Shown here: piece after piece, positions 42,717-54,395 of the stretch
How positions within the stretch are numbered: position 1 is the first letter of the stretch
Layout of the letters: each line of letters opens with the position of its first letter
NCBI RefSeq assembly: GCF_029894335.1
Contig: NZ_JARXZC010000001.1
Coordinates: forward strand, 357,254-421,253
Direction of reading: 5' to 3'
DNA: 64,000 bases
Source of the DNA: Kitasatospora sp. MAP5-34
GTDB taxonomy: Bacteria > Actinomycetota > Actinomycetes > Streptomycetales > Streptomycetaceae
Made by a program: the position numbers and the translations under genes
Notes under the pieces: model-generated
Database searches by the model: none
Seen by the model: only the letters and a program-made list of their open reading frames with translations
What the model was told of the DNA's origin: nothing

Positions 42717-43050
42717 CGGTCGAGGTCCGCTCCCGCGAGCAGGACGGCGTCACCGTCGTGGAGCTCGACGGGGAGATCACCAGCGTGACGTCCGGCGAGC
42801 TCCAGCAGCGTCTGCTGCCGCTCATCGGGCGCAGCAGCACCACCGTCATCGACCTGACCCAGGTGCCCTACATCTCCAGCGCGGGCCTGCGCACGCTGCT
42901 CCTGGTACACCGCCGGGCGCTGCGCGAAGCCACCAGCACGATTCTGGTCGGGCTGTCGGAGGAGGTCCGGTTCGTGATGTCCTCCACCGGCTTCCTGAAC
43001 TTCTTCGACGTCCGGGAGAGCGCGTCGTCCGTCCTCGGGGCGGTACGCGA

Positions 43051-43054
<4 letters not shown>
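42713..43054 (+). CDS. STAS-domain anti-sigma factor antagonist
   Basis: A 113-residue STAS protein: VEVRSREQDGVTVVELDGEI, then TVIDLTQVPYISSAGLRTLL, where the phosphorylatable Ser lies in YISSAGLR, and MSSTGFLNFFDVRESASSV. It is the RsbV/SpoIIAA type that releases a sigma factor or partner when dephosphorylated. ATG at 42713 overlaps the AGE stop by ATGA, and the stop overlaps glgX by ATGA. With the kinase-like and phosphatase genes downstream it forms a partner-switching set. Confidence 0.93.
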
Positions 43055-45144
<2,090 letters not shown>

Positions 45145-45184
45145 ACGCTGCACGCTGCGCTTGAAGAACTGGAGAACCCAAGCC

Positions 45185-45496
45185 ATGGCCCTTTCCGTCA
45201 CGGTCACCACGTCCACGGACACCGCGACCATCAACCTCATCGGCGAACTGGACGCCGCCAGCGCCCCCGCCTTCCACGACACCATCGAACAGGCGGCTGC
45301 CGCCGGGGTCACCCATGTCGTCATCCAGGCCCACGAGTTGACCTACATGGCCAGCGCCGGCCTGCGCTCCCTGGTGTTCGCCCGGCAGAAGATGGGCGAC
45401 GAGGTCCGGATCACCGTGGCCGGCCCGAGCGCGCCCGTGGCCCGGACCATCCGGCAGGCCGGCTTCGACCGCAGCGTCACGCTCGTCGACGAATGA
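45185..45496 (+). CDS. STAS-domain anti-sigma factor antagonist
   Basis: A 103-residue STAS protein (ALSVTVTTSTDTATINLIGE, then VVIQAHELTYMASAGLRSLV, with a Ser in MASAGLR as phosphorylation site, and RTIRQAGFDRSVTLVDE). It is distinct from the STAS protein at 42713 and sits just before the RsbW-like kinase, so the two may be partners or compete for it. ATG at 45185; a 40-nt gap follows glgX. Confidence 0.93.
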   Translation: MALSVTVTTSTDTATINLIGELDAASAPAFHDTIEQAAAAGVTHVVIQAHELTYMASAGLRSLVFARQKMGDEVRITVAGPSAPVARTIRQAGFDRSVTLVDE

Positions 45497-45515
45497 GACC
45501 GGAGGGGCCACGCGG

Positions 45516-45944
45516 ATGAACGCGCTGCGCATCCCTGCCGCGCTGACCTCCCTGGAGGACGTCGCGCACTTCTGCCAGAGCCTCGCGGAGCGGGCCGGGC
45601 TCTCCACCGACGCCGCGTACCGGCTGCGCCTGGCCACCGACGAGCTCGCCACCAATGTGGTGATGCACGGATACCGGGGCGGCGAGGGGGAGTTACGGCT
45701 CGCGGGCGGAATGGACGAGGACACCGTCTGGATTCGCCTGGAGGACGACGCGCCACCCTTCGACCCCGGCGCCGGCTGCCGACCCCCGCAACCCGACGTA
45801 CCGCTGGCACAGCGGGGGATCGGCGGGCTGGGAATCCACCTCGCACTGACCTCGCTGGACGACTTCAGCCACCGCTACACCGACGGTCACAACAGCTGCA
45901 CCCTCGTGATCCGTCGCCACCGACCCCGACGCCGACCCGAATGA
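45516..45944 (+). CDS. RsbW-like anti-sigma factor / serine kinase (HATPase_c)
   Basis: A 142-residue protein with the GHKL ATPase motifs of anti-sigma kinases: N box ATDELATNVVMHGY, an acidic DDAPPFDP region and the G box RGIGGLGIHLALTSLDDF. It probably binds ATP and phosphorylates STAS partners on Ser, or holds a sigma factor. GGAGGGG lies before the ATG at 45516. It is the third gene of the partner-switching set and is followed by the phosphatase 9 nt later. No sigma factor gene lies in the window. Confidence 0.92.
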   Translation: MNALRIPAALTSLEDVAHFCQSLAERAGLSTDAAYRLRLATDELATNVVMHGYRGGEGELRLAGGMDEDTVWIRLEDDAPPFDPGAGCRPPQPDVPLAQRGIGGLGIHLALTSLDDFSHRYTDGHNSCTLVIRRHRPRRRPE

Positions 45945-45953
45945 GGACCCGAC

Positions 45954-47171
45954 ATGCCCTCTGTCACAGCCCTCCTGGTGAGCCAGGAGCGCAACCCGCC
46001 CCCGGAGCTGCTGACCGCCCTCGCCCACGAGGACGTGGCCGTCGAGGTGCGCACCCCGGACGAGGCCCTGGAAGACCGGTCGTCGGCGGAAGTCCTGCTG
46101 GCCCCGGCGGCGATGGCCCCGCGCAGCCTGCGGGAGATCAGCCGACGGCTCAGCGAGAACGGCCCGACCCCGATCGTGGTGGTCTACGCCCAGAACGAGT
46201 TCGACGACATCGAGCAGCACATCAGGCTCGGACATGACTACCTAGTCCCACCGTTCCTCCCGCCGCTGGTACGGGCGCGGCTGCGCAGCTGCTACGAGCG
46301 GGCCAAGCTGAGCCACTCCATGGAGGAGATCCAGGCGCAGGCCGAACTTCTCAGCTATGAAAGAGAGTTGAAGATCGGCCGGGAGATCCAGGAGGGATTC
46401 CTGCCCGAAGGTCTGCCGACGCTGGACGGCTGGGATCTCGATGTGCGCTTCCGGCCGGCCCGGAAGGTGGCGGGCGACTTCTACGACGTGTTCGAGATGG
46501 TCAACCGGCGCAGGTTGGCCCTGGTCGTGGCCGACGTGTGCGACAAGGGCGTAGGGGCCGCTCTGTTCATGGCGCTGATCCGCAGCCTGCTGCGCCACAC
46601 GGCCGAACACAGCGGGCTGCAGAGTCTGATGACGGCCCATCAGTCGACCGGGGCCGACCCGTCCCACGTGATCCCGGTGGTCGGTGCCACCCCGCTCATG
46701 AACGCGGTGGTGGGCACCAACGGGTACCTCACCCGCAACCACAGCGGCCAGGGCTACTTCGCGACGATGTTCTTCAGCGTCCTCGACCCGGCCACCGGCA
46801 GCCTGGTCTACATCAACGGCGGCCACAACCCGCCGCTGCTGGTCGCCAGGGAGGGCGGCGAGCCGACGCCGCTGGAGCCCACCGGGCCGGCCGTCGGCGT
46901 CATCCCGGACTGCGCCTTCGCGTTGGGATACGCGCAACTGAGGCCGGGAGACACGCTCTTCGTCTATACCGACGGTGTGACCGAGGCCCGTAACGCGGAG
47001 GGCGAGTTCTTCGGCGACGACCGCGTCCTGGCGTTGCTCCGCGAGCCCGCACCCTCAGGAAGGGCACTGCTGGAGCGGATGGAGTCAGCACTCCGGGAGC
47101 ACAGCGGAGCCGCCGAACAGCACGACGACATCACCATGATGGCCGTCCACCGGATGGCCGTACCCGTCTGA
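45954..47171 (+). CDS. SpoIIE-type PP2C phosphatase with pseudo-receiver domain
   Basis: A 405-residue protein. Residues 1-120 resemble a response-regulator receiver, but the usual Asp positions are missing (TALLVSQERNPPPELLTAL, EVLLAPAAMAPRSL), so it is probably a pseudo-receiver; a helix linker follows (MEEIQAQAELLSYEREL). Residues ~145-400 are the phosphatase: GWDLDVRFRPARKVAGDFYD, LALVVADVCDKGVGAALFMA, GYFATMFFSVLDPATGSLVY, DTLFVYTDGVTEARN and EQHDDITMMA. It should dephosphorylate one or both STAS proteins. How the N-terminal domain senses is unknown. Confidence 0.92.
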   Translation: MPSVTALLVSQERNPPPELLTALAHEDVAVEVRTPDEALEDRSSAEVLLAPAAMAPRSLREISRRLSENGPTPIVVVYAQNEFDDIEQHIRLGHDYLVPPFLPPLVRARLRSCYERAKLSHSMEEIQAQAELLSYERELKIGREIQEGFLPEGLPTLDGWDLDVRFRPARKVAGDFYDVFEMVNRRRLALVVADVCDKGVGAALFMALIRSLLRHTAEHSGLQSLMTAHQSTGADPSHVIPVVGATPLMNAVVGTNGYLTRNHSGQGYFATMFFSVLDPATGSLVYINGGHNPPLLVAREGGEPTPLEPTGPAVGVIPDCAFALGYAQLRPGDTLFVYTDGVTEARNAEGEFFGDDRVLALLREPAPSGRALLERMESALREHSGAAEQHDDITMMAVHRMAVPV

Positions 47172-47223
47172 CCGACCGACGTCAGGCAACGCTTTGGACA
47201 CCAGGACGATCGGACAGGAACAG

Positions 47224-47973
47224 ATGGCACAGATCATCGCAATGCACTCGCATCGAGGGGGTACGGGGAGATCCACCATCGCGGCCAACCTCGCCCGGCT
47301 GATGGCCGACGAGGGGCACCGGGTGGCGCTGGTGGACACCGACATCCAGTCACCGGCGGCACATGTGCTGTTCGGCGACGCCCAGGCTCCTGGGCACACC
47401 CTCGCCGACTACCTGATCGGCCGGTGCGAGGTCGAGGACGCCGCGGTCGCGATGCCCACGGCCCCCGGCGGCGGGGACCTGTTCCTGGTGCCGGCCCGGG
47501 CCGAGGCCTCCGGTATCCACGAGATCATCGCCCAGGGGTACGACGTCGGGCTGCTCCGCGAGGGCTTCGACCGCCTCATCGACGCGCTGCGCCTCGACAT
47601 TCTCCTACTGGACACGCACGCGGGCATCAACAACGAGACGGTGACCGCCGTGGCCAGCGCCGATACCCTGGTCGTGGTGACCAGGTCGTGCCGGCTGGAC
47701 CTCACCGGTGCCGGCGAGACCATCGAGTTCGCCAACCAGCTCAGCTGCCCGCGTCGCGCCCTGGTGGTCAACATGGTGCCCCCGGGCGTGCCCGATGAGG
47801 CCTCCCGGGAGCGAGCCGAACGGGCCTACGGATCAACGGTCGAGGCGGTACTGCCCTACACACCCGAGCTGGCCATGGTCGCCGGTGCCCGGCTGTTCGC
47901 CGACGCGCACCCCGAGCACCCGCTCATGGAACGTTTCCGCAAGATCATTCCTTCTCTGATTCGCCGGAGGTGA
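47224..47973 (+). CDS. ParA/MinD-like ATPase
   Basis: A 249-residue P-loop protein of the ParA/MinD type. The deviant Walker A reads HSHRGGTGRSTIAANLARL, with an Arg instead of the usual second Lys (GK->GR), which may weaken ATP hydrolysis; DTDIQSPAAHVLFG follows. DILLLDTHAGINNETVTAVA is the Walker B region, and ALVVNMVPPGVPDEASRE the later conserved segment. RBS AGGA before the ATG. It is embedded in the partner-switching/glycogen operon. It may localise enzymes or act as a molecular switch. Function uncertain. Confidence 0.82.
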   Translation: MAQIIAMHSHRGGTGRSTIAANLARLMADEGHRVALVDTDIQSPAAHVLFGDAQAPGHTLADYLIGRCEVEDAAVAMPTAPGGGDLFLVPARAEASGIHEIIAQGYDVGLLREGFDRLIDALRLDILLLDTHAGINNETVTAVASADTLVVVTRSCRLDLTGAGETIEFANQLSCPRRALVVNMVPPGVPDEASRERAERAYGSTVEAVLPYTPELAMVAGARLFADAHPEHPLMERFRKIIPSLIRRR

Positions 47974-47981
47974 CGGCAACG

Positions 47982-49322
47982 ATGGAGAGCCTGTCCGCAA
48001 TCGCCCTGGTCGGAGGCCAGGGGGTGCGGGCCCGGCCGCTGACCCTGAACTCCTCGGACTATCTGCGCAGCAAGGCCGCGATGTGCCTGGCCGGCCGCAG
48101 CCTGATCGAGTGGGCGGTCGAGATCCTGCAGAGCCAAGGGGTCGACCGGTTCTTCGTGGCCGCCAACGGCAGCGAGAACCGGGCCCAGACGAAGGCCATC
48201 CTGGAGCACGGTGAACAGCTCGGCGTCTCGGTCCGGTACTCCCGGACCCGCTTCGACCGCAGCAACACCGGCTCGGGAGAGGCCACCTTGCGCTGTCTGG
48301 AGTACTGGGACCTCGGTGGCCTGGCGTTGGTCTTCCCCTCCGACTCGGTCTTCGACTTCGACCTCGCGAGCATGGTCCGCGCCCACCGGGCGAGCGATTC
48401 CGTCGTCACGGTCGCCTCCGTGCTCCGCCCGGCGGCGGAGGCGGCGGGCAAGTACGGGGTGGTGCTGCGGGGGCCGGACGGCGGGGTGACGGGTTTTCTG
48501 GAGAAGCCGGACCTGAAGACCCTTGAGCTGAACGGCGGGAGCCAGGTCGAGACCAACGCCGGGATGTACCTGGTCGACTGCGACCGGCTGCGGATGATCG
48601 CCCGCGAGCCGGCCCTGGCCATGCTGGCCGGCCGCAGCCTGGACTGGGGCGGCGATCTACTGCCGTACCTGGTCGGCCACGGCCACCAGGTCTCCTCGTA
48701 CCCCATCGCCAAGTTCGGCGACCTGGGCAGCCCCCGGGACTACCTGACCACGCTGCGCGAGGTGCTGCGCGACGAGTACCCGATGCTCAGCGGCCGGATC
48801 GACCCGCCGGTCGGTCCGCTCGCAGGCGCCCGGATTCACGAGAGCAGCCTGTATCTCAAGGACGAGATCACCGGCCGCACGCTGGCGGAGAAGGTGGCCG
48901 ACGGTACCGTGCGGCTCGGACCGAACGTCCGGATCGGCCGGGATGTGGAGGTCGGCCCCGGGGTGATGCTGGCCGAGTCCGACATCGGGGACGGCGTGGA
49001 CCTCGGCGAGGGCAGCTCGCTGCGGGGTGTCGCGTGCGGAGACCACAGCATCGTCGGTCCTGGCGCCCGGATCTCCAACGCCTTCCTCGGCGCGATGGTC
49101 GACATCCGCTCCACCCTCGAACGGCCCGTCGTGCTGGAGGAGTTCTGCGCACTGGGCGACGAGGTGCGGGTCCGGGCGGGAACGCATCTGTCCGGGGTGA
49201 GCGTGTTCCCCCGGCTCGACATCAGAAGTGAGGCGTGCATACCGGCCGGCGCCAGTCTGTCCGGCCTGAAAGACCTGCTGCACTGGCTGGGCGAGCAGCC
49301 CGCGGACGGGAGGGCGGCGTGA
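47982..49322 (+). CDS. NDP-sugar nucleotidyltransferase (GlgC-like family) with altered signature
   Basis: A 446-residue protein; the ATG at 47982 follows GGAGGTGA, an ideal ribosome site, better than the overlapping GTG at 47970. The N-terminal domain starts AIALVGGQGVRARPLTLNSS, but the usual GTR and PKP are changed (GVR, LRSKAAM). LVFPSDSVFDFDLASMVRAH, GFLEKPDLKT and FGDLGSPRDYLTTLREVL match nucleotidyltransferases. Residues ~290-430 form a left-handed beta-helix (hexapeptide repeats: VRLGPNVRIGRDVEVGPGVM). Context suggests it makes an NDP-glucose for the next gene; the altered signature may mean a different sugar. Confidence 0.75.
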   Translation: MESLSAIALVGGQGVRARPLTLNSSDYLRSKAAMCLAGRSLIEWAVEILQSQGVDRFFVAANGSENRAQTKAILEHGEQLGVSVRYSRTRFDRSNTGSGEATLRCLEYWDLGGLALVFPSDSVFDFDLASMVRAHRASDSVVTVASVLRPAAEAAGKYGVVLRGPDGGVTGFLEKPDLKTLELNGGSQVETNAGMYLVDCDRLRMIAREPALAMLAGRSLDWGGDLLPYLVGHGHQVSSYPIAKFGDLGSPRDYLTTLREVLRDEYPMLSGRIDPPVGPLAGARIHESSLYLKDEITGRTLAEKVADGTVRLGPNVRIGRDVEVGPGVMLAESDIGDGVDLGEGSSLRGVACGDHSIVGPGARISNAFLGAMVDIRSTLERPVVLEEFCALGDEVRVRAGTHLSGVSVFPRLDIRSEACIPAGASLSGLKDLLHWLGEQPADGRAA

Positions 49323-50488
49323 TGCGCGTCGATCTGCTGAGCCGCGAGTACCCGCCGCACGTCTACGGCGGTGCGGGCGTCCACGTCCACCAACTGGAAT
49401 CTCAGCTACGAAAGTTGGTCGACCTGAGAGTTCAATGCTTCGACGGGCCTCGCCCGGACGCCACGGGCCATCGCGCGCCCGTCGAGTTGGCCGGAGCCAA
49501 CGGCGCGCTCCAGGCGATGGGAGTCGACCTGGCCATGGCCGCGGCCGCCGACGGAGCGGACCTGGTGCACAGCCACACCTGGTACACCAACTTCGCCGGC
49601 CACCTCGCCAAGCTGCTGTACGGGATTCCGCACGTGGTCACCGCGCACAGTCTGGAACCGCTGCGCCCCTGGAAGGCGGAGCAGCTCGGTGGCGGCTACG
49701 CGCTCTCCTCGTTCTGCGAGCGGACGGCCGTGCTCGGTGCCGACCGGGTGATCGCGGTCTCCGGCGCGATGCGGGACGACGTGCTGCGCTGCTACCCGGA
49801 ACTCGACCCCGGCCGGGTCGTGGTGATCCACAACGGCATCGACACCGGCGAGTTCGCCCCCGTGGCCGACACCGCCGAGCTGACCCGGCTGGGCATCCGC
49901 ACCGACCGCCCCACCGTCGCCTGCGTGGCCCGCCTCACCCGGCAGAAGGGCCTGCTCCAGCTGCTGCACGCCGCGCCGCACTTGGCGTCCGGCACCCAGC
50001 TGGTGATGTGCGTGAGCGCCCCGGACACCCCGGAGATCGCGGAGGAGTTCGCCGCGCTGGCCCGGGAGGCCCGGGAACGCGGCGCCGACCTGGTGCACGT
50101 ACAGGAACCGCTGAGCCGCTCGGCGGTGCGCCAACTTCTCTCCCGGGCTGATGTGTTCGCCTGCCCCTCGGTGTACGAGCCGATGGGCATCGTGAACCTG
50201 GAGGCCATGGCCTGCGAGACCCCGGTGGTCGCGACCGCCGTGGGTGGCATCCCGGAGGTGGTCGCCGACGGGGAGACGGGACTGCTGGTCCCGCTCGGGA
50301 ACGAGGACGAGGTCTTCGCCGAGGACTTCGCGCTGCGGATCAACGAGCTGCTGGCGGACCCGGAACGGGCCCGCCGGATGGGACGGGCCGGGCGCCGCCG
50401 GGCGGCGGAGCACTTCTCCTGGGCGGCGGTCGCTGCGCAGGTCCACGAGGTCTATGTGTCAGTGAAGGGAAGGTCCTCAGTCCGATGA
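49322..50488 (+). CDS. glgA: Glycogen synthase / maltose-1-phosphate synthase (GlgA/GlgM, GT4-like)
   Basis: A 388-residue glycosyltransferase of the short actinobacterial GlgA/GlgM type. It begins MRVDLLSREYPPHVYGGAGV and has HNGIDTGEFAPVADT, VARLTRQKGLLQLLHAAPHL and the nucleotide-sugar loop SVYEPMGIVNLEAMACETPV with the final VVATAVGGIPEVVADG. Mycobacterial GlgM makes maltose-1-phosphate from ADP-glucose and glucose-1-phosphate. The ATG overlaps the nucleotidyltransferase stop by one base (TGATG). Sitting before glgE it probably supplies maltose-1-phosphate. Confidence 0.92.
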   Translation: MRVDLLSREYPPHVYGGAGVHVHQLESQLRKLVDLRVQCFDGPRPDATGHRAPVELAGANGALQAMGVDLAMAAAADGADLVHSHTWYTNFAGHLAKLLYGIPHVVTAHSLEPLRPWKAEQLGGGYALSSFCERTAVLGADRVIAVSGAMRDDVLRCYPELDPGRVVVIHNGIDTGEFAPVADTAELTRLGIRTDRPTVACVARLTRQKGLLQLLHAAPHLASGTQLVMCVSAPDTPEIAEEFAALAREARERGADLVHVQEPLSRSAVRQLLSRADVFACPSVYEPMGIVNLEAMACETPVVATAVGGIPEVVADGETGLLVPLGNEDEVFAEDFALRINELLADPERARRMGRAGRRRAAEHFSWAAVAAQVHEVYVSVKGRSSVR

Positions 50489-52527
50489 CGACCGAGTCGA
50501 TCACGCTCGCCAAGGAGCTCCGCCCGCACCAACTCCCTTCTCCCGTCGGGCGTATCCCGATCACCGACGTACAGCCGGTGGTCGACCAGGGCCGCAGGCC
50601 CGCGCGGGCGGTGCCGGGGGAGCCCTTCACGGTCTCCGCGACGGTCTTCCGTGAGGGCCACGAGGAACTCGGCGCGCAAGTGGTGCTGACCGGCCCGGGC
50701 GGGCGGGAGCGGCCCGGCATCCGGATGACCGAAGAGGTACGTGGTACCGACCTCTACACGGCCGAGGTGACGCTCGACCAGCTGGGGGAGTGGACCTTCC
50801 GGGTGGAGGCCTGGAGCGACCCGCTGGCCACCTGGCGGCGTGCGGCTGGGGTGAAGATCCCGGCCGGCATCGACGTCGAACTGACCCTGGAGGAGGGGGC
50901 CGTGCTGCTGGCCCGGGCGGCTCTCGGCCTGCTCGCGGTCGGCACCTCCGCGCAGACCCTCCTCGCCTGGGCTGCGGCCAGCGTCCGGGACAGCACCCGC
51001 CCGGCGGAGCAGCGGCTCGCCGCCGTGCTCTCCGTCGAGGCCGAGCTGCCGGAGACTGCTCCGCTGCGCGAACTCCTCACCATCGGCCCGGAGTGGCCGA
51101 TCCGAGTGGACCGCGAACGCGCGCTCTACGGTTCCTGGTACGAGTTCTTCCCCCGCTCCGAGGGCGCCGTCCTCGACTCCACCGGCAGGCGGCCGCCCCG
51201 CTCGGGCACCTTCCGCACGGCGGAGTGGCGGCTCCCGGCCATTGCCGCCATGGGCTTCCACGTGGTGTACCTGCCGCCCATCCACCCGATCGGCACCAGC
51301 CACCGCAAGGGTCCGGGGAACACCTTGACCGCCGGTCCGGACGACCCCGGGTCCCCCTGGGCGATCGGCTCACCGGCCGGTGGCCACGACGTGGTGCACC
51401 CGGACCTGGGGACCGAGGAGGACTTCCGCCACTTCGTGCGCACCGCACGCGGTCTCGGGCTGGAGGTCGCGCTCGACTTCGCGCTGCAGTGCTCACCGGA
51501 CCACCCCTGGGTGCGCGAGCACCCCGAGTGGTTCCGGCACCGGGCCGACGGCAGCATCGCCCATGCCGAGAACCCGCCCAAGAAGTACCAGGACATCTAC
51601 CCGATCGACTTCGACGCCGACCCCGACGGCATCCACGCGGCCTGCCTGGGGGTGCTCCAGCACTGGATGGCCCAGGGCGTACGGATCTTCCGGGTGGACA
51701 ACCCGCACACCAAACCGCTCGCGTTCTGGGCACGGCTGCTCGCCGACGTCCACGCCACCGACCCGGACGTGCTCTTCCTTGCCGAGGCCTTCACCCGCCC
51801 GGCGATGCTGCACGCCCTGGCCCGGATCGGGTTCCACCAGTCGTACAGCTACTTCACCTGGCGCAACACCCGGGAGGAGGTCGAGTCGTACCTCGGCGAG
51901 CTGGCCGGCCTCGACGGCGAGGAGTCGGCGGCGTACCTGCGGCCCAACCTCTTCGTCAACACCCCGGACATCCTGCCGGGCTACCTCCAGCAGGGCGGGT
52001 GGGCGGCCTTCGCGGTCCGCGCGGTGCTGGCCGCGATGGCCGGCCCCTCCTGGGGCGTCTACGCGGGCTACGAGCTGTGCGAGGCGACGGCCACCCGGCC
52101 GGGTGCCGAGGAGTACGCGGACTCCGAGAAGTACCAGTACCGGACCCGCGACTGGACGGCTCCGACGCTGAGCCCGCTGATCACCACGCTCAACCGGATA
52201 CGCGAGGAGCACCCCGCCCTGCACCACCTGCGCAACCTGCGCTTCCACTCCTGCGACAACGAGTCGGTCGTCACCTTCTCCAAGCAACTCGCCGATGACG
52301 TGGTGCTGGTGGTGCTCAACCTCGACCCGCACCAAGCCCAGGAGGGCATCGTCTCCCTGGACCTGCCCGCACTCGGGCTGGCCCCCGACGCGACCTTCGA
52401 CGTCCGCGACGAGCTGAGCGGCAGCTCATACCGCTGGGGGAACGAGAACTACGTACGGCTCGACCCGCACGCGGACCAGGTCGCCCACATCTTCACCATC
52501 CGCCCGTCGACGAGGAATTCGCAGTGA
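50485..52527 (+). CDS. glgE: Alpha-1,4-glucan:maltose-1-phosphate maltosyltransferase GlgE
   Basis: A 680-residue GH13_3 enzyme that extends alpha-glucan from maltose-1-phosphate. The N-terminal all-beta domain has [20 protein letters not shown]. The barrel has [20 protein letters not shown] and [16 protein letters not shown], the nucleophile Asp405 in [11 protein letters not shown] and the general acid Glu434 in [13 protein letters not shown]-like region [15 protein letters not shown] is also conserved. The ATG overlaps the GlgA stop by ATGA, and the stop overlaps glgB by GTGA, so all three are translated together. Confidence 0.97.
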   Translation: MTTESITLAKELRPHQLPSPVGRIPITDVQPVVDQGRRPARAVPGEPFTVSATVFREGHEELGAQVVLTGPGGRERPGIRMTEEVRGTDLYTAEVTLDQLGEWTFRVEAWSDPLATWRRAAGVKIPAGIDVELTLEEGAVLLARAALGLLAVGTSAQTLLAWAAASVRDSTRPAEQRLAAVLSVEAELPETAPLRELLTIGPEWPIRVDRERALYGSWYEFFPRSEGAVLDSTGRRPPRSGTFRTAEWRLPAIAAMGFHVVYLPPIHPIGTSHRKGPGNTLTAGPDDPGSPWAIGSPAGGHDVVHPDLGTEEDFRHFVRTARGLGLEVALDFALQCSPDHPWVREHPEWFRHRADGSIAHAENPPKKYQDIYPIDFDADPDGIHAACLGVLQHWMAQGVRIFRVDNPHTKPLAFWARLLADVHATDPDVLFLAEAFTRPAMLHALARIGFHQSYSYFTWRNTREEVESYLGELAGLDGEESAAYLRPNLFVNTPDILPGYLQQGGWAAFAVRAVLAAMAGPSWGVYAGYELCEATATRPGAEEYADSEKYQYRTRDWTAPTLSPLITTLNRIREEHPALHHLRNLRFHSCDNESVVTFSKQLADDVVLVVLNLDPHQAQEGIVSLDLPALGLAPDATFDVRDELSGSSYRWGNENYVRLDPHADQVAHIFTIRPSTRNSQ

Positions 52528-54395
52528 CCGTTCTCAGCCCGATGCTCGGGGAGCTCGACCTTCATCTGATCGGCGAGGGGCGGCACGAGCAGCTCTGGAA
52601 GGTGATGGGGGCCCACCCCCGTGCCGACGGCACGTCCTTCGCCGTGTGGGCGCCGGGCGCCCAAGAGGTCCGGGTGGTCGGCGAGTTCAACGACTGGGAC
52701 GGCCGGACGTACGAGATGCGGGCGCGCTCCGGCCTGTGGGAGCTCTTCGTCGCGGGGGCGGGCGAGGGCGACCTGTACAAGTACGAGATCCTCGGCCCGG
52801 ACGGCCAGTGGCGGCAGAAGGCGGACCCGTTCGCTTTCGCCGCCGAGTGCCCGCCCGGGACGGCGTCGCGCATCCACTCCTCCCGGTACCGTTGGACCGA
52901 CGAGGCCTGGATGGACGGTCGCGGCACGGTCGCGGCGTACGAGGCGCCGATGAGCGTCTACGAGGTACACCTCGGCTCGTGGCGAGCCGGACTGACGTAC
53001 CGTCAGCTGGCCGACGAACTGCCCGCCTACGTCCGGGAGCTGGGCTTCACCCACGTCGAGCTGCTGCCGGTCGCCGAGCACCCCTTCGGCGGCTCCTGGG
53101 GCTACCAGGTCACCTCGTACTACGCCCCGACCGCCCGGCTCGGCACTCCGGACGACTTCCGGTTCCTGGTGGACGCCCTGCACCGGGCCGGCCTCGGCGT
53201 GATCGTCGACTGGGTGCCCGCCCACTTCCCCAAGGACGACTGGGCACTGGTCCGCTTCGACGGCACTCCGCTCTACGAGCACCCCGACCCACGCCGGGGC
53301 GAGCACCCGGACTGGGGGACGCTGGTCTTCGACTACAGCCGCCCAGAAGTGCGCAACTTCCTGGTCGCCAACGCGCTCTACTGGTGCGAGGAGTTCCACG
53401 TCGACGGTCTGCGGGTGGACGCGGTCGCGTCCATGCTCTACCTGGACTACTCCCGCGAGCACGGTCAGTGGCTGCCCAACGCCCATGGCGGACGGGAGAA
53501 CCTGGACGCCGTCGCCTTCCTCCAGGAGCTGAACGCGACCGTCTACCGCCGCTGCCCCGGCGTGGTCACCATCGCGGAGGAGTCCACCGCCTGGGACGGC
53601 GTCACCCGTCCCACGGACAACGGGGGCCTGGGCTTCGGACTGAAGTGGAACATGGGCTGGATGCACGACACCCTGGCCTACCTGCGCGAGGACCCGGTGC
53701 ACCGGCAGTACCACCACACCAACATGACCTTCCCGATGATGTACGCCCACGCGGAGAACTACCTGCTGCCGATCAGCCACGACGAGGTCGTGCACGGCAA
53801 GGGCTCGCTGCTCGGGAAGATGCCCGGCGACCGGTGGCAGCGGTTCGCGAACCTGCGCGCGTACCTGGCCTTCATGTGGGCCCATCCCGGAAAGCAACTC
53901 CTCTTCATGGGACAGGAGTTCGCCCAGTCGTCCGAATGGTGGCACGACGGCTCGCTCGACTGGTCCGTACTGGAGGAGGCCGGGGACCATCGTGGGGTCC
54001 GGGAGCTGGTCCGTGACCTCAACCGGCTCTACCGCGACACCACGGCCCTCTGGCAGCGCGACAGCGCGCCCGACGGCTTCCGCTGGATCGACGCCGACGC
54101 GGCGGCCGAGAACGTCCTCTCCTTCGTCCGCCACGACGCCGCCGGCGAACCACTGGTGTGCGCCTTCAACTTCTCGCCGACGGTCCGTCGGCCGTTCCGG
54201 CTCGCCTTCCCGCGTGCGGGCGCCTGGCGCGAGGTGCTCAACACGGACGCCGCCTGCTACGGCGGCAGCGGCGTTGGCAATCTCGGCGGTGTACGGGCCG
54301 AGCCACGTGCCTGGCAGGGCTTCCCGGCCAGTGCCGCGCTCACGCTGCCCCCGCTCGGGGCGGTCTGGCTACGGCCGGGGGACCGCGATGCTTGA
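52524..54395 (+). CDS. glgB: 1,4-alpha-glucan branching enzyme GlgB
   Basis: A 623-residue GH13_8/9 branching enzyme. CBM48-like N-terminus: [20 protein letters not shown]. The barrel has [35 protein letters not shown], the nucleophile Asp299 in [20 protein letters not shown] and Glu352 in VVTIAEEST, then [19 protein letters not shown]. The C-terminal domain ends [10 protein letters not shown]. It makes alpha-1,6 branches. GTG start overlaps the glgE stop. It is the family length without the long N1 extension. It follows GlgE in the maltose-1-phosphate pathway. Confidence 0.97.
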   Translation: MTVLSPMLGELDLHLIGEGRHEQLWKVMGAHPRADGTSFAVWAPGAQEVRVVGEFNDWDGRTYEMRARSGLWELFVAGAGEGDLYKYEILGPDGQWRQKADPFAFAAECPPGTASRIHSSRYRWTDEAWMDGRGTVAAYEAPMSVYEVHLGSWRAGLTYRQLADELPAYVRELGFTHVELLPVAEHPFGGSWGYQVTSYYAPTARLGTPDDFRFLVDALHRAGLGVIVDWVPAHFPKDDWALVRFDGTPLYEHPDPRRGEHPDWGTLVFDYSRPEVRNFLVANALYWCEEFHVDGLRVDAVASMLYLDYSREHGQWLPNAHGGRENLDAVAFLQELNATVYRRCPGVVTIAEESTAWDGVTRPTDNGGLGFGLKWNMGWMHDTLAYLREDPVHRQYHHTNMTFPMMYAHAENYLLPISHDEVVHGKGSLLGKMPGDRWQRFANLRAYLAFMWAHPGKQLLFMGQEFAQSSEWWHDGSLDWSVLEEAGDHRGVRELVRDLNRLYRDTTALWQRDSAPDGFRWIDADAAAENVLSFVRHDAAGEPLVCAFNFSPTVRRPFRLAFPRAGAWREVLNTDAACYGGSGVGNLGGVRAEPRAWQGFPASAALTLPPLGAVWLRPGDRDA

